Source: Prosapia bicincta
Lineage: Eukaryota; Arthropoda; Insecta; Hemiptera; Cercopidae
Assembly: GCA_036971475.1 (NCBI GenBank)
Contig: JBAIZL010000001.1
Location: forward strand, 206,470,841 to 206,534,840
Reading direction: 5' to 3'
DNA length: 64,000 nucleotides
This document shows, in pieces, positions 46,819-59,516 of this stretch (its first letter is position 1; each line of letters starts with the position of its first letter). The notes under the pieces are model-generated. The model worked only from the letters and a program-made list of their open reading frames with translations. It did not search any database and was not told the DNA's origin. The position numbers and the translations under genes are program-made.

Positions 46819-49517
46819 TATTACATAAATACATAAAACGTTAAATAAACGATAATTATATAATGTCGGATTTATAATTAGAATCGTATTTATTTAAATG
46901 AGATCAAATATAACCTAAGAATAGTTGAACTATAGTCAATGAAATTTCCAAGTATCGCTCAAGAAAAGTCCAGATACAGCCCAAGAATAGTACAACAATG
47001 ATGCTTAATATTTCTAAAAGAAGACAAATTTGATTGAGGGCCTACAACTCTAGTTATACTTCTAACTTACTAATTTATGTTTAATTCCTTTATTTTTCTA
47101 TTTAAAGGTACAAGTAAATTCTATGTTGAAACATAATATACCCGAGACATACTTGACATAACGCGTAACTAAATATTTCACGAACTACCATCTTTGCTAA
47201 CCCCATCTTTCAATTAGTTTTCTATTACATTTAGCGAACAATGTTTTATCAATTATTGAATTTAGTATAACAAATTAAGTTAAATTTGATAACTGTCAAG
47301 GACTGTACTTATGTAGGCTACACACTGTAAGACATTATTATTCTAGCTATACTTGTAATATGTATGAATGCATCTTCCTTTTAAAAGGTGTTTTTTATTA
47401 AATGCTGATGATGTATAGTGACATCTATGTGCGGTTGTTTTACCCGAGATACTCTTTCCTTACAAATCTAGGTATTTCCTTTTATAAATACATCTGCTAG
47501 TACAGGTTTAGCTTATATGTAGCGAGGCATTTATACATTGGGAAACTGACGTTTATTGTTGCTATGATGTCTACTTAGAGTTTAAATAATATTGCACTAG
47601 TGGTTTCTATAATATATAATTCTAAAATGTTTCTTCAGTCACTGAAACTGATAAAAAATGGAACTGAATCGTACCAACTGTAATTTGAATAAATCACTCA
47701 ATTATGAAACGAGACATGTCGGCGAGCAAATTAAATTGATTACAATTTGTACTTTAGTAATGATTTATTCCTGAATGTAAATGTCCAATTTGTCTGATTG
47801 TAGAGAGTATAAAATATTCAATCGCGTCGCATATCATTCTTTTACGAACACCACCGTTCCACTGTTGAAATATTTTTGAAAAAATAATATGAAGTATATT
47901 TTAGGTTACAGTGTATGTGTGTATGTGTGTGTTCAATAAAAGTACTCCTAATTGGGTGAACAGCTTCAATGAAGTTTTCAACAGTAAAACTAATATTTCT
48001 AATAGAAAGTAATGAAAGATTCTAAAGTTAATTAATTTAAAAATCTACTTTCCTCTAGCAATAATAATAGCTAAGTAAATACAGTTAGAGCAGAAGTAAT
48101 TAATTATCAGTCTCATTTATCTTCGTGGCGCCAGGATACAAAGGAAAGAACCAAATGTATGTAATTAATTCCTGGCACTTTTAGTCATTTACCTCTTTTG
48201 TAATACCAACCTGGATATATAAGTTAATTGTAGGAAACAATAAGCTTAGGTAGTAATTCAGAAAGGTTAACTGATCGTTTTACATATTTCTGGTTGTTAT
48301 TACTTCATTATAGGAAACGCTGAGGACTCGATTGACTTTTAAAATTTAATTAAAATACTTTATTTAATACTTTAATTAAAATTACCTCTTGTATTAACAA
48401 AAATTGGATTGGCATTACATATCTTAAAATTAAAGTATAAATTGAATAATTATAAATTGAATAACTAAAAATACATAAATATAACTACTTTGTTAAGTAT
48501 TGGTGAACTAAATCAGTATGAAGTTCAGTACAAAACGCCTCTGACGAAAAACTTCAATAAGTAGTGTTATATTTGCCAAGATAAATAAATATACATAATA
48601 ACATGAGAATCAAGACTCACAATCCCAAAACTGCAAATAACTTTGTATTTATGTTAAAAAATTAATTATTTCTAAGATAATTATTGTATTATTTATAATT
48701 CAGTATATATTTTTTAATGATTTTTAAAAATCTTATAAAATTAATATACTTGGCAGTAGCCTATATTAGCTTATAACTTAATGGCCTCGCTTTTTTATCT
48801 CATATCTTAAAATATTACTGTATGTTTGAACATGAAATATAATTTAAATATCAGTTCAAATATTAAAACTAAGAATATTCAATAGTAGTTTTTTCTTAAA
48901 ATTGTAATTATACGTTTTTTAAACAAGCCCAGTTATATTTGATATACCATAAACTAGTAACATTTACATTTACTTTGAGTTTTGTTTGCACTGATAACAA
49001 TGTAAGAAGCAATTTCTTACAAAAATCTCTTCAAATCTACTGATCTTTAAGTGTTCCTAGCAAAGTTTTTACTGCAGTAGTATTTATCTTTCGAGTTTAA
49101 AGTTTCTCCATCTGGAGTCAATTAGTTAAATATTTCAGTATTATTGCTTGCCTCTCATGAGAGACGGTCGGCGTTGCAGCTACTACTAAAAAATAAAAAT
49201 ACTTCTTTGTAATAAAAGAAAGGGAATAAAACCACTTGTTTGTAAAGAAAATATGAAACATGAATAATTTGTTTGCATATTTTACCAGATATGAAATTCC
49301 TTTTCTTTAAACAATTTCATGAACCGCGAGCACTCTGAGCAATAGCTCAACATATCTTAGTCACGTATAACAGGTTTGATATTTTACCTTCTCACATTTT
49401 ACATTTAATTGTTTAAATGCAAGGATATAGTATGCATAGCAAAACTATTTCAGAGTTGATAAGAGTAAATTGACGAAAAGTTGCAGTAAGTATTATAAAT
49501 ATTTATTTAATCGTTTA
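46819..49517. other. Long stretch without a recognisable gene
   Basis: AT-rich DNA with nothing recognisable except a short TG run at 47909-47931. Confidence 0.5.
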
Positions 49518-49754
49518 TTAATTGTATTTTTTAAAATAAAAAACCTCATATGCGTGCTTAAATAAATATGGTTTTAAAGATTTAAGTAAATACGAAGGGG
49601 ATTGCTGGTCAGGAGTCGCTAAGTATTCTTCCATCCAAATGCGTGTAAAACTAAATGGGATAACACCACTGCTTTGTGCAGGATATTTGCCCGCGTAAAG
49701 TTGAGCATTTCGTTTTCTACGATACTGTGAATTTACAACCTTTTTTGACTTCAT
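49518..49754 (-). CDS. Unrecognised open reading frame
   Basis: A 78-codon frame: MKSKKVVNSQYRRKRNAQLY, then AGKYPAQSSGVIPFSFTRIW, then MEEYLATPDQQSPSYLLKSL. The central part is GC-richer and has a protein-like mixture of residues. No domain, splice site or neighbour explains it. Confidence 0.22.
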   Translation of the reverse strand: MKSKKVVNSQYRRKRNAQLYAGKYPAQSSGVIPFSFTRIWMEEYLATPDQQSPSYLLKSLKPYLFKHAYEVFYFKKYN

Positions 49755-50595
49755 AAAAACAATTTATTGCGGTCCCATAAGGACTGCTCACGGTTCCTGT
49801 AATGTCTCTGACAGTGTATTTACAGACAGGTTTCCTTACTTTTTATATCCCAATCCTAATGCGGGAGACAGCAGACCCATATTCGTTCACTATCCTAAGC
49901 ATAACTATGTTAAGAGATCAATACCCTAGTATATAATTATTCAATCCTGAATCCTTCACTTGTAAGAGGGATACTAACCAAATGGCGATGGTAGTCAGAG
50001 GTGGTTTGCGCGAAGCCGGCCGCCTAGATGGGTGTGCTGTTTTTAGAAGCACAGACCCTCATGTAAACCTTTTATTTTTACTATTTATTTAAAATTTAGA
50101 TTATAGCTTCGAAAATTGTATGTGTGGTGAAAAGTAGAATTATTTATTTCAACGTTTTAAACACAAATTTTAAATAGCTTGAATTTAATTTAAAATTACA
50201 TTTATAAAACAATAATCAAGACACAGTTCCAAGAGTAGACAACTATATTCTAAATTACTATAAGCTCTCCTCATCTTAAACAGGCAGTTATTCAGCCTAG
50301 ATGAGTTATACCTCCTAGATAAGGTTTTACCTCTCGTTTTATTTTATTTATCCTATTTTGATCTTGCTAAAATACACTGTAAATCAGATTGTCGGTGACT
50401 GTCTTGTTTCAGCTTTTATTTTCATATTTCTTTCTGAAAGTCTACCTATTTCTATTTTCATGTATCTATATGTCTACTTTTCTCGTTTTATATGCCTAAC
50501 GTTTTTTCCTGCTAAACTGTATTTGCCTTTACAATCTTGGCAATTTTTCTATCAATTCTTTTTATATACACTTGTAGTAATGGAGCATAAATGTA
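49755..50595. other. Stretch without a recognisable gene
   Basis: Nothing recognisable. The frame at 50358 is hydrophobic readthrough of AT-rich DNA into the TG array. Confidence 0.45.
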
Positions 50596-50940
<345 letters not shown>

Positions 50941-51180
50941 TCCAAGGGTCTACGGTAGAAAACCTTATTAAAGCCTTAGTGTCTCAAAGCTTTTTCTAAG
51001 CTGAAAAATAGTAATCTATTTGGTTTTATTTCTCTATTTGTATTTATCTTATTTTTTTGACAATGTTCTTCTTTGGATTTATATTTTAAAATGATATGGT
51101 TTTAGATATTAGCAGCTGGAAATCTTTCTTCCAGCTTATTTTTTTATTCACATCTTTCAATTTTAAAATTGTTTTTTTTT
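50941..51180. other. Spacer without a gene
   Basis: Nothing recognisable. It lies upstream of the Penelope-like relic. Confidence 0.45.
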
Positions 51181-52525
51181 AGTCAACACCAAATTAACAT
51201 CATCATTATCAAATACACAAACCAAATCACAAAATGCCTTAAGACCATACTAAACCAAAACTATTTCATATTCAATAATAAGATATATAAACAAATAGAT
51301 GGCTTAGCAATGGGATCACCCCTCTCAAGTATAATATCAGAAATGTATCTCCAAAACCTTGACGAATTAGTCATACACACCTTAAAAACACACGACCCCA
51401 ACGAACATTGGATACGATATATTGACGATGGATTACACATTTAAAGAAATACAGCAATACATAATAATATCATCCTAAATGAAATCAACAACTTACACCC
51501 TAACATAAATTCACCATGGAGGAAGAAATAAACAATAAAATAACTATGTAGACCTAACAATATCCAGAAATACAAGTAACATTGAATACACAATTTATAG
51601 GAAACCCACACAAACCATTATTACAATACCAAACTACTCTAACCATCCCCCCAAACATAAAATGAGTGCTTACAACTCACTCTTACACAGAATGCTAAAA
51701 CTGCCTCTAAAAAATGAAGAAAAAGGCAAAGAAAAACCAATAATATATCAAATAGCCAAAAAAAATAGATACAATAAAAACTATAGATAAATTAAAGCTT
51801 CAAATAATAAATAAATAAAAACAACCTAAAATCGAACTACAAACAACAACAAAATGGGCCACATTCACATACACAGGGTACAACATAAAAGGAATAACTA
51901 AAACACTAAAAAATAATAATATTAACGTAGCTCACAAAAACACAGAGAACATAATCAATAAAATAAAAAAATCGGAAAAAATATGTCCCGCACTTAATTA
52001 CGAATTATAAAAAATCGAATGCCCAGACTAATAAAATATACATAGGCCAAACAAAAAAGAAATTCAAAGACAGATATTAAGAAGACCTCAATTCATACAT
52101 CTAACCTGAAACTTAAAACTCAAACTTAGCTACATACGCCATCAAAAACAAACAAACATTCCTTACATTTGAAAACGTACATCTAATACAAAAAATACAA
52201 ATACAATGACAATCTGGGAACAACTACAAATTTATAATCATAAAAATAATATCATAAACGAACAAATACAAATAAAATAAAAAACGATAAATTATTCAAC
52301 CTAATAGACAAAATTAACTCCAAGACAAATTTATCAGATTCCCAGAGTGCAGTGATTCCGAAAGTTGAACAATAACGGTACACCACACTTTATGACAACG
52401 GAAATTCCACACAACTCGCAGTCTACAAAACCCCGGTCAGTGATGCATAATGACGGAGATACTACCAATCTTTGAAAGTTAACTCGCACAAATACCTAGT
52501 GAGATTCTAGTTGAAGTACATCTAT
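51181..52525 (+). mobile_element. Penelope-like retroelement, 5'-truncated and decayed
   Basis: Plus-strand element with the end of the reverse transcriptase, the linker, a GIY-YIG endonuclease remnant and the 3' non-coding region. Homologous throughout to the minus-strand element at 57.7-58.5 kb; shared landmarks are CAACAAAATGGGC, CATAGGCCAAAC, AACAAATACAAATAAAATAA and GAAAGTTAACTCGCA. The homology begins inside the RT, so it is 5'-truncated. It ends against (TA)n at about 52536. Confidence 0.85.
51185..52375 (+). pseudogene. Penelope-like RT and GIY-YIG endonuclease relic
   Basis: The RT part (to the stop at 51442) reads NQNYFIFNNKIYKQIDGLAM, then GSPLSSIISEMYLQNLDEL, then WIRYIDDGLHI. 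YKQxxGLAMGSPLS and the catalytic YxDD box are hallmarks of Penelope-like RTs. After many stops and frameshifts, the endonuclease is seen at about 51985-52230: IECPD, then KIYIGQTKKKFKDRY (52034 on), then NSNLATYAIKNKQTF and FENVHLIQK. This is the IYIGQT/R half of a GIY-YIG domain. In the sister relic the preceding GIYKI half is intact. The family copies by target-primed reverse transcription; this copy cannot. Confidence 0.85.
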
Positions 52526-52533
52526 TGAAACTG

Positions 52534-52537
<4 letters not shown>
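52376..52537 (+). other. 3' non-coding region of the Penelope-like relic
   Basis: Aligns to the hammerhead-like region of the sister relic (57745-57794), but the core has decayed: ATAATGACGGAG replaces CCGAGGATGACGGC, while TTGAAAGTTAACTCGCA is retained at about 52470. Confidence 0.6.

Positions 52538-52602
<65 letters not shown>
52538..52602. repeat. (TA)n then poly-T
   Basis: About 24 TA units followed by about 17 T, adjoining the Penelope-like relic. Confidence 0.95.
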
Positions 52603-52604
<2 letters not shown>

Positions 52605-52670
52605 CAATTACAATTTATATATATAGTTTATACAAAGATTTGTATAACGTTATATTATAATAAGTTTTAC

Positions 52671-53699
<1,029 letters not shown>

Positions 53700-53900
53700 T
53701 TTTACTGTTACTGTTCTGGTAACAGTTAAATCTGAACATTGTCAAACATTGCGTGAAATCGCAGCAGCTGATATCTATGACAGTGTTATTAACAGAATAA
53801 TTATTCCGTTCAGAGATGTTTGTGCGTGATATGATGCAGTTTACCGTAAATGGCTGAACATTAAACTGGATTTTGACACGCGATACACCAATCCCTTTTA
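53700..53900 (-). repeat. Dispersed repeat family Z, inverted copy
   Basis: CTGAACATTGTCAAACATTGCGTGAAA and CAGAGATGTTTGTGCGTGATATGATGCAG correspond to the reverse complement of 34055-34190. Similarity fades out to the right by about 54070. Confidence 0.72.
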
Positions 53901-54629
53901 CACCATAGGATTATGTGTTGTTATATCGACACAATCGTAATGCTGCGCTGTAGCAGCATAACCAGGTTTTATCTCTGCAGCAATTATCATACCAGTGTGG
54001 GGGTTCTAGGCTAAAGCAACTATATTTTATGTAATGACGCACAAGTTACTTAGTGACGCCACAGTTGCTACCGTGAGAACAAATTGGAACAACATAAAAT
54101 GTTGTTTAGACATAAAACAAAATTTTATACGCTTCAATTTTGGTTTAAGATTTCTTTCTTCTTCCATTCTTGTTTTAAAGACATATCGGAAATAAGATAA
54201 ATGGAACGACTATTTGTTCCCACTACCGACTTCTATTCGATAACCATGACTGTAAAGGGGACGATATTAAGAAACTGCCACAACATTAGAACTAACTATT
54301 ATTAGAACTAATAACGTAAACCTATTAATATTTTTTTTTAATCGCCACAAACTATTTTTTATTTTGAAGGCTGTTTTGGGCGATTTAAAATTAAAAAACT
54401 AGATATTGGAAAATTAAGTAGTTTTATAATTTACCTTTGAAAGATATTTTTATTCTTATACGAAGACATCTAAACGGTAACCGACACGAATGACCACTAG
54501 TTCTTGAACTCCGATCAATAAACAGCAGCACAACACTCAGATATCTTTAACTGGAACATTGGAAACATGGGTCACCCTCCGGAGTTAATGTTATTATATA
54601 TTCTAAAGTTTTGTGCTTTATACCAACTA
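53901..54629. other. Stretch without a recognisable gene
   Basis: Nothing recognisable beyond possible fading family Z similarity. Confidence 0.4.
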
Positions 54630-56560
54630 AAGTTGGCGATACGGGTAAGTCGACGCAGTGGCGGTAAATCCAATGTTTATACGTTAGCAGCACTGACCAG
54701 CCGGTGACGTATTTTCCTACGTACTATAGCAGTGTGAAAGTGATTTACTAACTAAATTGTTAGTTATTTTGTGAGCGTTTGATATTGTGTTTTTTTTAAA
54801 TTAAGTTAAGTACATTCTTATTACTAAATTCATTACTGTATAACACTATTGGTCCTAGCAGTTACGTTTCTAGAGAGAAGCGACTTTATTTAGCCTTTAT
54901 CGAGTTACAAAACAAGCAGATGTTTGGTAGATTTACTTACTTTGATGAAGAGCTGGAGAAGTTTAAAACCAAGATGGGGTGACGGGGTAAGTAGTGAATT
55001 GCTGTAGGGGCACATTGACGCATCTCCTACTTACCCCGTACTCCTTCTTATTATGTTCCTAAAATCTAATTTAAAATCCTTGGATGTAAGTTACTATATA
55101 ATAAATTATGTTACTATACCTCGATAATGGATTTTATATTATTTAACTTTGTACGATTTACATTTTCATGAATTGGTTTGAATTTACGTAAACGAAAAAA
55201 ACACCAATTCTTTTTAAATTTTTTAAATATGATTTGTGCTAATTCTATAAATTTTTTTATTTCTTATAACTAAGTAAATATCTCATTGTTAGATTGTGTG
55301 AAATTAAGTGAGAGAGACGAAAAGAAAAAACCACGAGATGACATGCTATGAGCGGTTAAATAGGTCAAGATTAACAGACTTTTTGAGATGTTCTAAATAG
55401 TTTACATAGATTATGTGATAAAGTCACGGCAGTCGAAATCATTGGTCAAGTTGTTGCAAAAGACTAGTTTGAAAAAAAAGGATTTTTTTTCCTTCCAATG
55501 TAAATATTTTTAAAGAACAAAACTGTATTTCTGCCATGATGAAAGATAGGCCAAATCCTGAAGAAGAATTTGAGGCTCAAGATTTATCCAGTGAAGATGA
55601 GCCTTATCAGGTTGGCAGAGCGAAAAATATCTAACAAGTTACCGGATTTTCTACTAATTCAGTGCCTATTTCTGTTTTAGCTCACGAGAATGACGGAAAT
55701 CTCGTGGAAGGAGTTTACTCCTAAAAAATGAAGTCATTTTAGAGGCAAAAACCAGAGAAAAGTAGGCTTAGAGAAAAAGGAAGGACAAAGGTTACCTTTT
55801 CCGATTTGACTATTTTAAAAGACTTAAGAAAAGATAAAAATGCTGTAAAAACAGGTTAAATAAAGATATGGAAGAGTAAAGAAAAATAAATTTAGAAAAT
55901 GATAAAGAGTTTAAAAAAAATTGTTTTGATAAACAAAAGGAAGAATAAACAGAAAAATTACTAAAAATATTTAAAGTGATTCTGATGAAAACGTTTGTTA
56001 TTATTTATATTGCATTAATCATTTTTCTCCAAGTAAATCATAGAGAAATGGATTCAATGAACAAAATGTAACCTTGGGCCACATAAAGCTTGACTCAATG
56101 GTGATTTTATTTTATGTTTGTGACGATTGCAGTTTTTATAATGATGTGGACTAAACAATTTGTATAATTGTTTGATAAAAGTCACATAACCGATAGTCAT
56201 AAATATTTTAAATAATTATAAAGATGGATTTTTATCATTGATAACGAAAATTTATTATCAAAATAAAATAATAACTAAATTTTGTTCAACAAAGTTTTAT
56301 TATGTTATTTTTTCAACGATACGACTATTTAACCCAAACGTATTGGCAGTTTGCCCTTGAACGGAGTAAGTGTGCTCATTTTAAATTGTACTATTATATA
56401 TTTTTAAAATCTGGATTTTGAAAATGAACATAACCAAATTTAGGAAATACCTAACCAGTATATAGGATTCAAGCCCATGAGGAAATTTCTTTCAAAAACT
56501 GAGAATGAAAAAGTAAACAAATAAATTTACAGAAATGCGCCAACCAGCCGCGATCTCACC
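54630..56560 (+). mobile_element. Possible DNA-transposon relic marked by GGGTAAGT motifs
   Basis: The short motif GGGTAAGT or its complement recurs: TACGGGTAAGTCGACGCAGT (54639), GACGGGGTAAGTAGTG (54980), CTACTTACCCCGTAC (55028, inverted) and AACGGAGTAAGTGTGCTCAT (56360). The pair at 54980/55028 forms an inverted repeat. Between them lie broken coding-like pieces: YFDEELEKFKTKMG (about 54939) and MMKDRPNPEEEFEAQDLSSE then DEPYQVGRAKNI (55538-55633). No family can be named and the ends are not defined. Confidence 0.35.
55538..55723 (+). pseudogene. Broken coding remnant, family unknown
   Basis: A plus-strand frame reads MMKDRPNPEEEFEAQDLSSE, then DEPYQVGRAKNI, stop (55633), then VTGFSTNSVPISVLAHENDG in the same frame and a second stop at about 55721. 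The acidic, polar composition is coding-like. It is not assignable to a named domain. Confidence 0.3.
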
Positions 56561-57470
56561 TACCTCATCATGTGTAGCTTAGTTAAGGTACGTCTTTAGC
56601 GTGACGTCACATTAACCCCAATTCGTTTTTATTAAATACTTGTCCTGGTACGAGACAAAAAATAAGGCATCTCTAACCAAATTAATATCGGTCAACCCTC
56701 ACTGAGGCCATTTATAAATGTATTTTGCCATGACGAACTTACAGCGACTTAATTATGTTTTTTTTCGTACGTTAAATTCGATAGTACCAAAGTAATTATA
56801 TTTTTTTCGGGTTTAGAAAATTAATAACCCTTAAAACGACAAAGTAATAAACTAGTTCCCTGATAATACCTCACTCAACGTTATAAGTTCTAAAATGTTT
56901 TGTTTGGTAACAATTAAGATGCTAAACGTATCGTCTATATTTAGCTTGAACATTTAAGGAATGTATGTCACGTGACGACTGCTCTAGAAATGAGTATTGC
57001 AACGTTATATAAGGGGCAATGGTTACCACAAGCTTTTACAAAACCGACAAAATACCCATCCTCCGATATATTTACATTGCAAACTGTAACGGTATAAACG
57101 TCTAACTGCATTAAAGTTGTTGGTAGAGCAGCAACAAAGTTTGTACGACCGAGGACATAAAACCAACAGAATGGTTTGTTCGCATTGCTCTAGTTACCAA
57201 CTGGAAGGAATGATTCTGTAGACTTGAACTTGTCAATATAATTACCTGTTATGCTAATTTTATTTAAGAATAGTTTCAATAAGTGTTATACATTTAACTT
57301 TTGTGTCAACAAAGTTGAGTTTATAGTAATTGATTTGAATAATAACTAGACACGGCATAGCTAAATATAAATTATGCATAGAATGTGCAATTGTTAGATA
57401 TGAAGTAAAGTGAAGAAAAGTTACTTTATATCTAGGCCTATAGTAATGCTAAACATTTGCCTAGTATCAC

Positions 57471-57474
<4 letters not shown>
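56561..57474. other. Stretch without a recognisable gene
   Basis: AT-rich DNA with nothing recognisable. Confidence 0.45.

Positions 57475-57526
<52 letters not shown>
57475..57526. repeat. (TA)n microsatellite
   Basis: About 25 TA units, left of the Penelope-like relic. A second, shorter TA run is at 57673-57695, directly at its 3' end. Confidence 0.95.
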
Positions 57527-57532
<6 letters not shown>

Positions 57533-57744
57533 AAAACAATTAAGTTTATTATATTATATGAATTATTTATTAATTCTTAGTTATTTATTAAATACTTTTC
57601 GTATTTGAATAAGTATAGTGGTTTTTGTTTGTTATACAACATACATATTTTTTATTTATATAAATATTAATACATATATATATATATATATATATTTATT
57701 TATCAATTTCACTTATATACTTAAACAAGAATCTTACTTGGTAT

Positions 57745-57794
57745 TTATGCGAGCTAACTTTCAATGGCTAGTGGTGCCGTCATCCTCGGGCATA
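57745..57794 (-). ncRNA. Hammerhead-ribozyme-like motif at the Penelope 3' end
   Basis: Minus strand, in order: stem I UAUGC (57790-57794), core CCGAGGA (57783-57789; consensus CUGANGA, so U4 is C), stem II GACGGC/GCCAUU with loop ACCACUA (five of six pairs, counting G-U), core GAAA (57758-57761), stem III AG-UUAG-CU, cleavage-position C (57750), then GCAUA (57745-57749), which pairs fully with UAUGC. Type I hammerheads are established features of PLE terminal repeats. The U4 change probably makes this copy inactive. The combined fit is far better than a chance string match. Confidence 0.68.
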
Positions 57795-57927
57795 CTGAAC
57801 AGGGTTGTTGTAGACTGCGAGCTGAGTGGATTTCTCGTTGACCTTGGTGTACCGTTATGTTCTATTTTTAGATTCACTGCACTGTGCGAGTTTTTAGAGT
57901 TTGTTTTGGGGTTAATATTGTCTATTA

Positions 57928-58428
57928 GATTGAATAATTTATCGCTTTTTTATTTTATTTGTATTTGTTCGTTAATGATATAATTTTTATTTTTATAAAT
58001 TTCTAGTTGTTCCCATATTTTCATTTTGAGGCGTTTTTGAATATTTGTTATTAGGTGTACGTTTCTTAATGTGGGGAATGTGTGATTGTTTTTCATGGCG
58101 TGTGTGGCTAAGTTTGAGTTATAAATTTCAGGTTTGATGTATGCATTGAGGTGTTCTTGATATCTGTCTTTAAATTAATTTTTTGTTTGGCCTATGCATA
58201 TTTTATTACAGACTGGGCATTCGATTTTGTATATTCCGTTATTAAGTGTGGGACATATTTTTTCTGGTTGGTTTATTTTGTTGATTATGTTTCCTGGGTT
58301 TTTGTAGGCTATGCTAATATTATTATTTTTTAGTGTTTTAGTTATTCCTTTTATGTTGTATCCTGTGTATGTTAATGTAGCCCATTTTGTTGTTTGTGGT
58401 TCGATTTTAGTTTGTTTTAATTTATTTA
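57928..58428 (-). pseudogene. Penelope-like GIY-YIG endonuclease relic
   Basis: The minus strand reads QTTKWATLTYTGYNIKGITK, then LKNNNISIAYKNPGNIINKI, then ICPTLNNGIYKIECPVC, then NKICIGQTKN, a TAA, and FKDRYQEHLNAYIKPEIYNS in the same frame, then ATHAMKNNHTFPTLRNVHLI and a short tail. GIYKI...CIGQT is the GIY-YIG signature (second motif CIG rather than YIG); CPVC fits the cysteines that PLE endonucleases place between the two motifs, and R in FKDRY and H in QEH fit the conserved basic residues. Apart from one in-frame stop (about 58173) the frame is open, so this relic is younger than the one at 51.2 kb. The RT is missing. Confidence 0.87.
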
Positions 58429-58523
58429 AATTAAACTTACTTGCTAAAATACCAAGTAAGATTCTTGTTTAAGTACATAAGTGAAAGTGATAAGTGTATA
58501 CAAGGAAACAGTGTTGCGTAACT

Positions 58524-58526
<3 letters not shown>

Positions 58527-58572
<46 letters not shown>
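58527..58572. repeat. (TA)n microsatellite
   Basis: About 22 TA units between the Penelope-like relic and hairpin copy F. Confidence 0.96.
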
Positions 58573-58575
<3 letters not shown>

Positions 58576-58754
58576 AACAAAAGTCAAAATACAAATACAA
58601 GAATTATATTTGAATTTACAATTCAAAGCTTTTCAACATCATCATGATGTTGGAACTGTTAGCCAACGAAAAGCTTTGAATTGTAAATTCAAATATAATT
58701 CTTGTATTTGTATTTTGACTTTTGTTCTTTATTAATACACAAGAAAACATATTG

Positions 58755-58757
<3 letters not shown>
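58573..58757. mobile_element. Palindromic element, hairpin family 1, diverged copy F
   Basis: Left arm AAAGAACAAAAGTCAAAATA ... AATTCAAAGCTTTTC; right arm GAAAAGCTTTGAATTGTAAA ... TATTTTGACTTTTGTTCTTT. The outer arms differ from copies A-C, but the inner AAAGCTTTTC/GAAAAGCTTT and the flank ACAAGAAAACATATT are shared. In the left arm the centre is reduced, and the plus arm reads CATGATGTTGG...CCAACGAAAAGC, so the hammerhead-like core is lost. Confidence 0.85.

Positions 58758-58790
<33 letters not shown>
58758..58790. repeat. (TA)n microsatellite
   Basis: About 15 TA units on the right of copy F. Confidence 0.95.
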
Positions 58791-58795
<5 letters not shown>

Positions 58796-58979
58796 CACAT
58801 ATATTATGTATGTATAATGACAGATCACAGAAATTTTTTTTGCTTTTTAAAACACTCAACGTTTCGAATTTCTTTCCGAAATTCCTTTTTATGAGCTCTG
58901 TTTTAATTAAACAATTATACAACATAACTTACATTTATAAAATAGATAACAATATATAAAACACTAAGCTAAATAAAAC

Positions 58980-59512
58980 ACTTTACTAAGCTAAATAAGT
59001 GAAGCTTTTCTTTGATTTGTAGTACCAGTATTCCCAAAGTTATAAAAGTATCGTAGAGTTCTATTACTACATCTTGATTCGTCAAAATAGAAAAGCTTCA
59101 CTTAATTAGCTTAGTAAAAAATTATTTAAAAAAATAAAAGGTAACATATATGAAAGTGTTATTCTATCACATATATAAATAAAAACAAATTTCATCCAAG
59201 GATTACAATATATATATATATATATACGGCTGAATAACACTTTCATAAACAAAATAATAAAATTTTTCATTTTTCCTAATACATTTTTACTAAGCTAAAT
59301 AAGAGAACTTTTCGCTGATTTGTAGTACCAGGATTCCCAAAGTTATGAGTAACGTAGGGTTCTACTACTGCATCTTACCTCGTCAAAAGAAAAACGTTTC
59401 ACTTATTTAGCTTAGTAAAAATGTATACAAAAAAATTAAAAGTAACATATATCAAAGTGTTATTCTATCACATATAAAATGTAATTTAAGGATTACAATA
59501 TATATAGCAATA
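58980..59512 (+). mobile_element. Tandem pair of MITE-like units with 30-bp terminal inverted repeats
   Basis: Unit 1 (58980-59120) begins TTTACTAAGCTAAATAAGTG and ends CACTTAATTAGCTTAGTAAA, an imperfect TIR of about 30 bp around TTTGATTTGTAGTACCAG. Unit 2 (59287-59424) repeats the same design. Both units are followed by the same tail (AAAAGTAACATATAT, then AAGTGTTATTCTATCACATA, then AAGGATTACAATATATAT), so the whole ~300-bp block is duplicated in tandem. No coding capacity. Confidence 0.82.
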
Positions 59513-59516
59513 GTAC

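Larger units (their letters stand above)
57703..58490 (-). mobile_element. Penelope-like retroelement, 3' part with inverted terminal arms
   Basis: Minus-strand relic of the family at 51.2-52.5 kb, keeping only the linker, endonuclease and 3' region. It is bracketed by inverted arms of about 43 bp: ACTTAAACAAGAATCTTACT at 57718-57737 is matched by the complement at 58454-58473. PLEs are known for terminal repeats with short inverted extensions, so the arms are expected for the family, though here they enclose a severely truncated copy. A TA tract lies at each side (57673-57695 and 58528-58572). Confidence 0.85.

Noticed and set aside
58621..58690. Hammerhead motif in hairpin copy F
   Set aside because: The left strand is reduced to CATGATG, so the CUGANGA core is absent, although GAAA and AAGCTTT remain.
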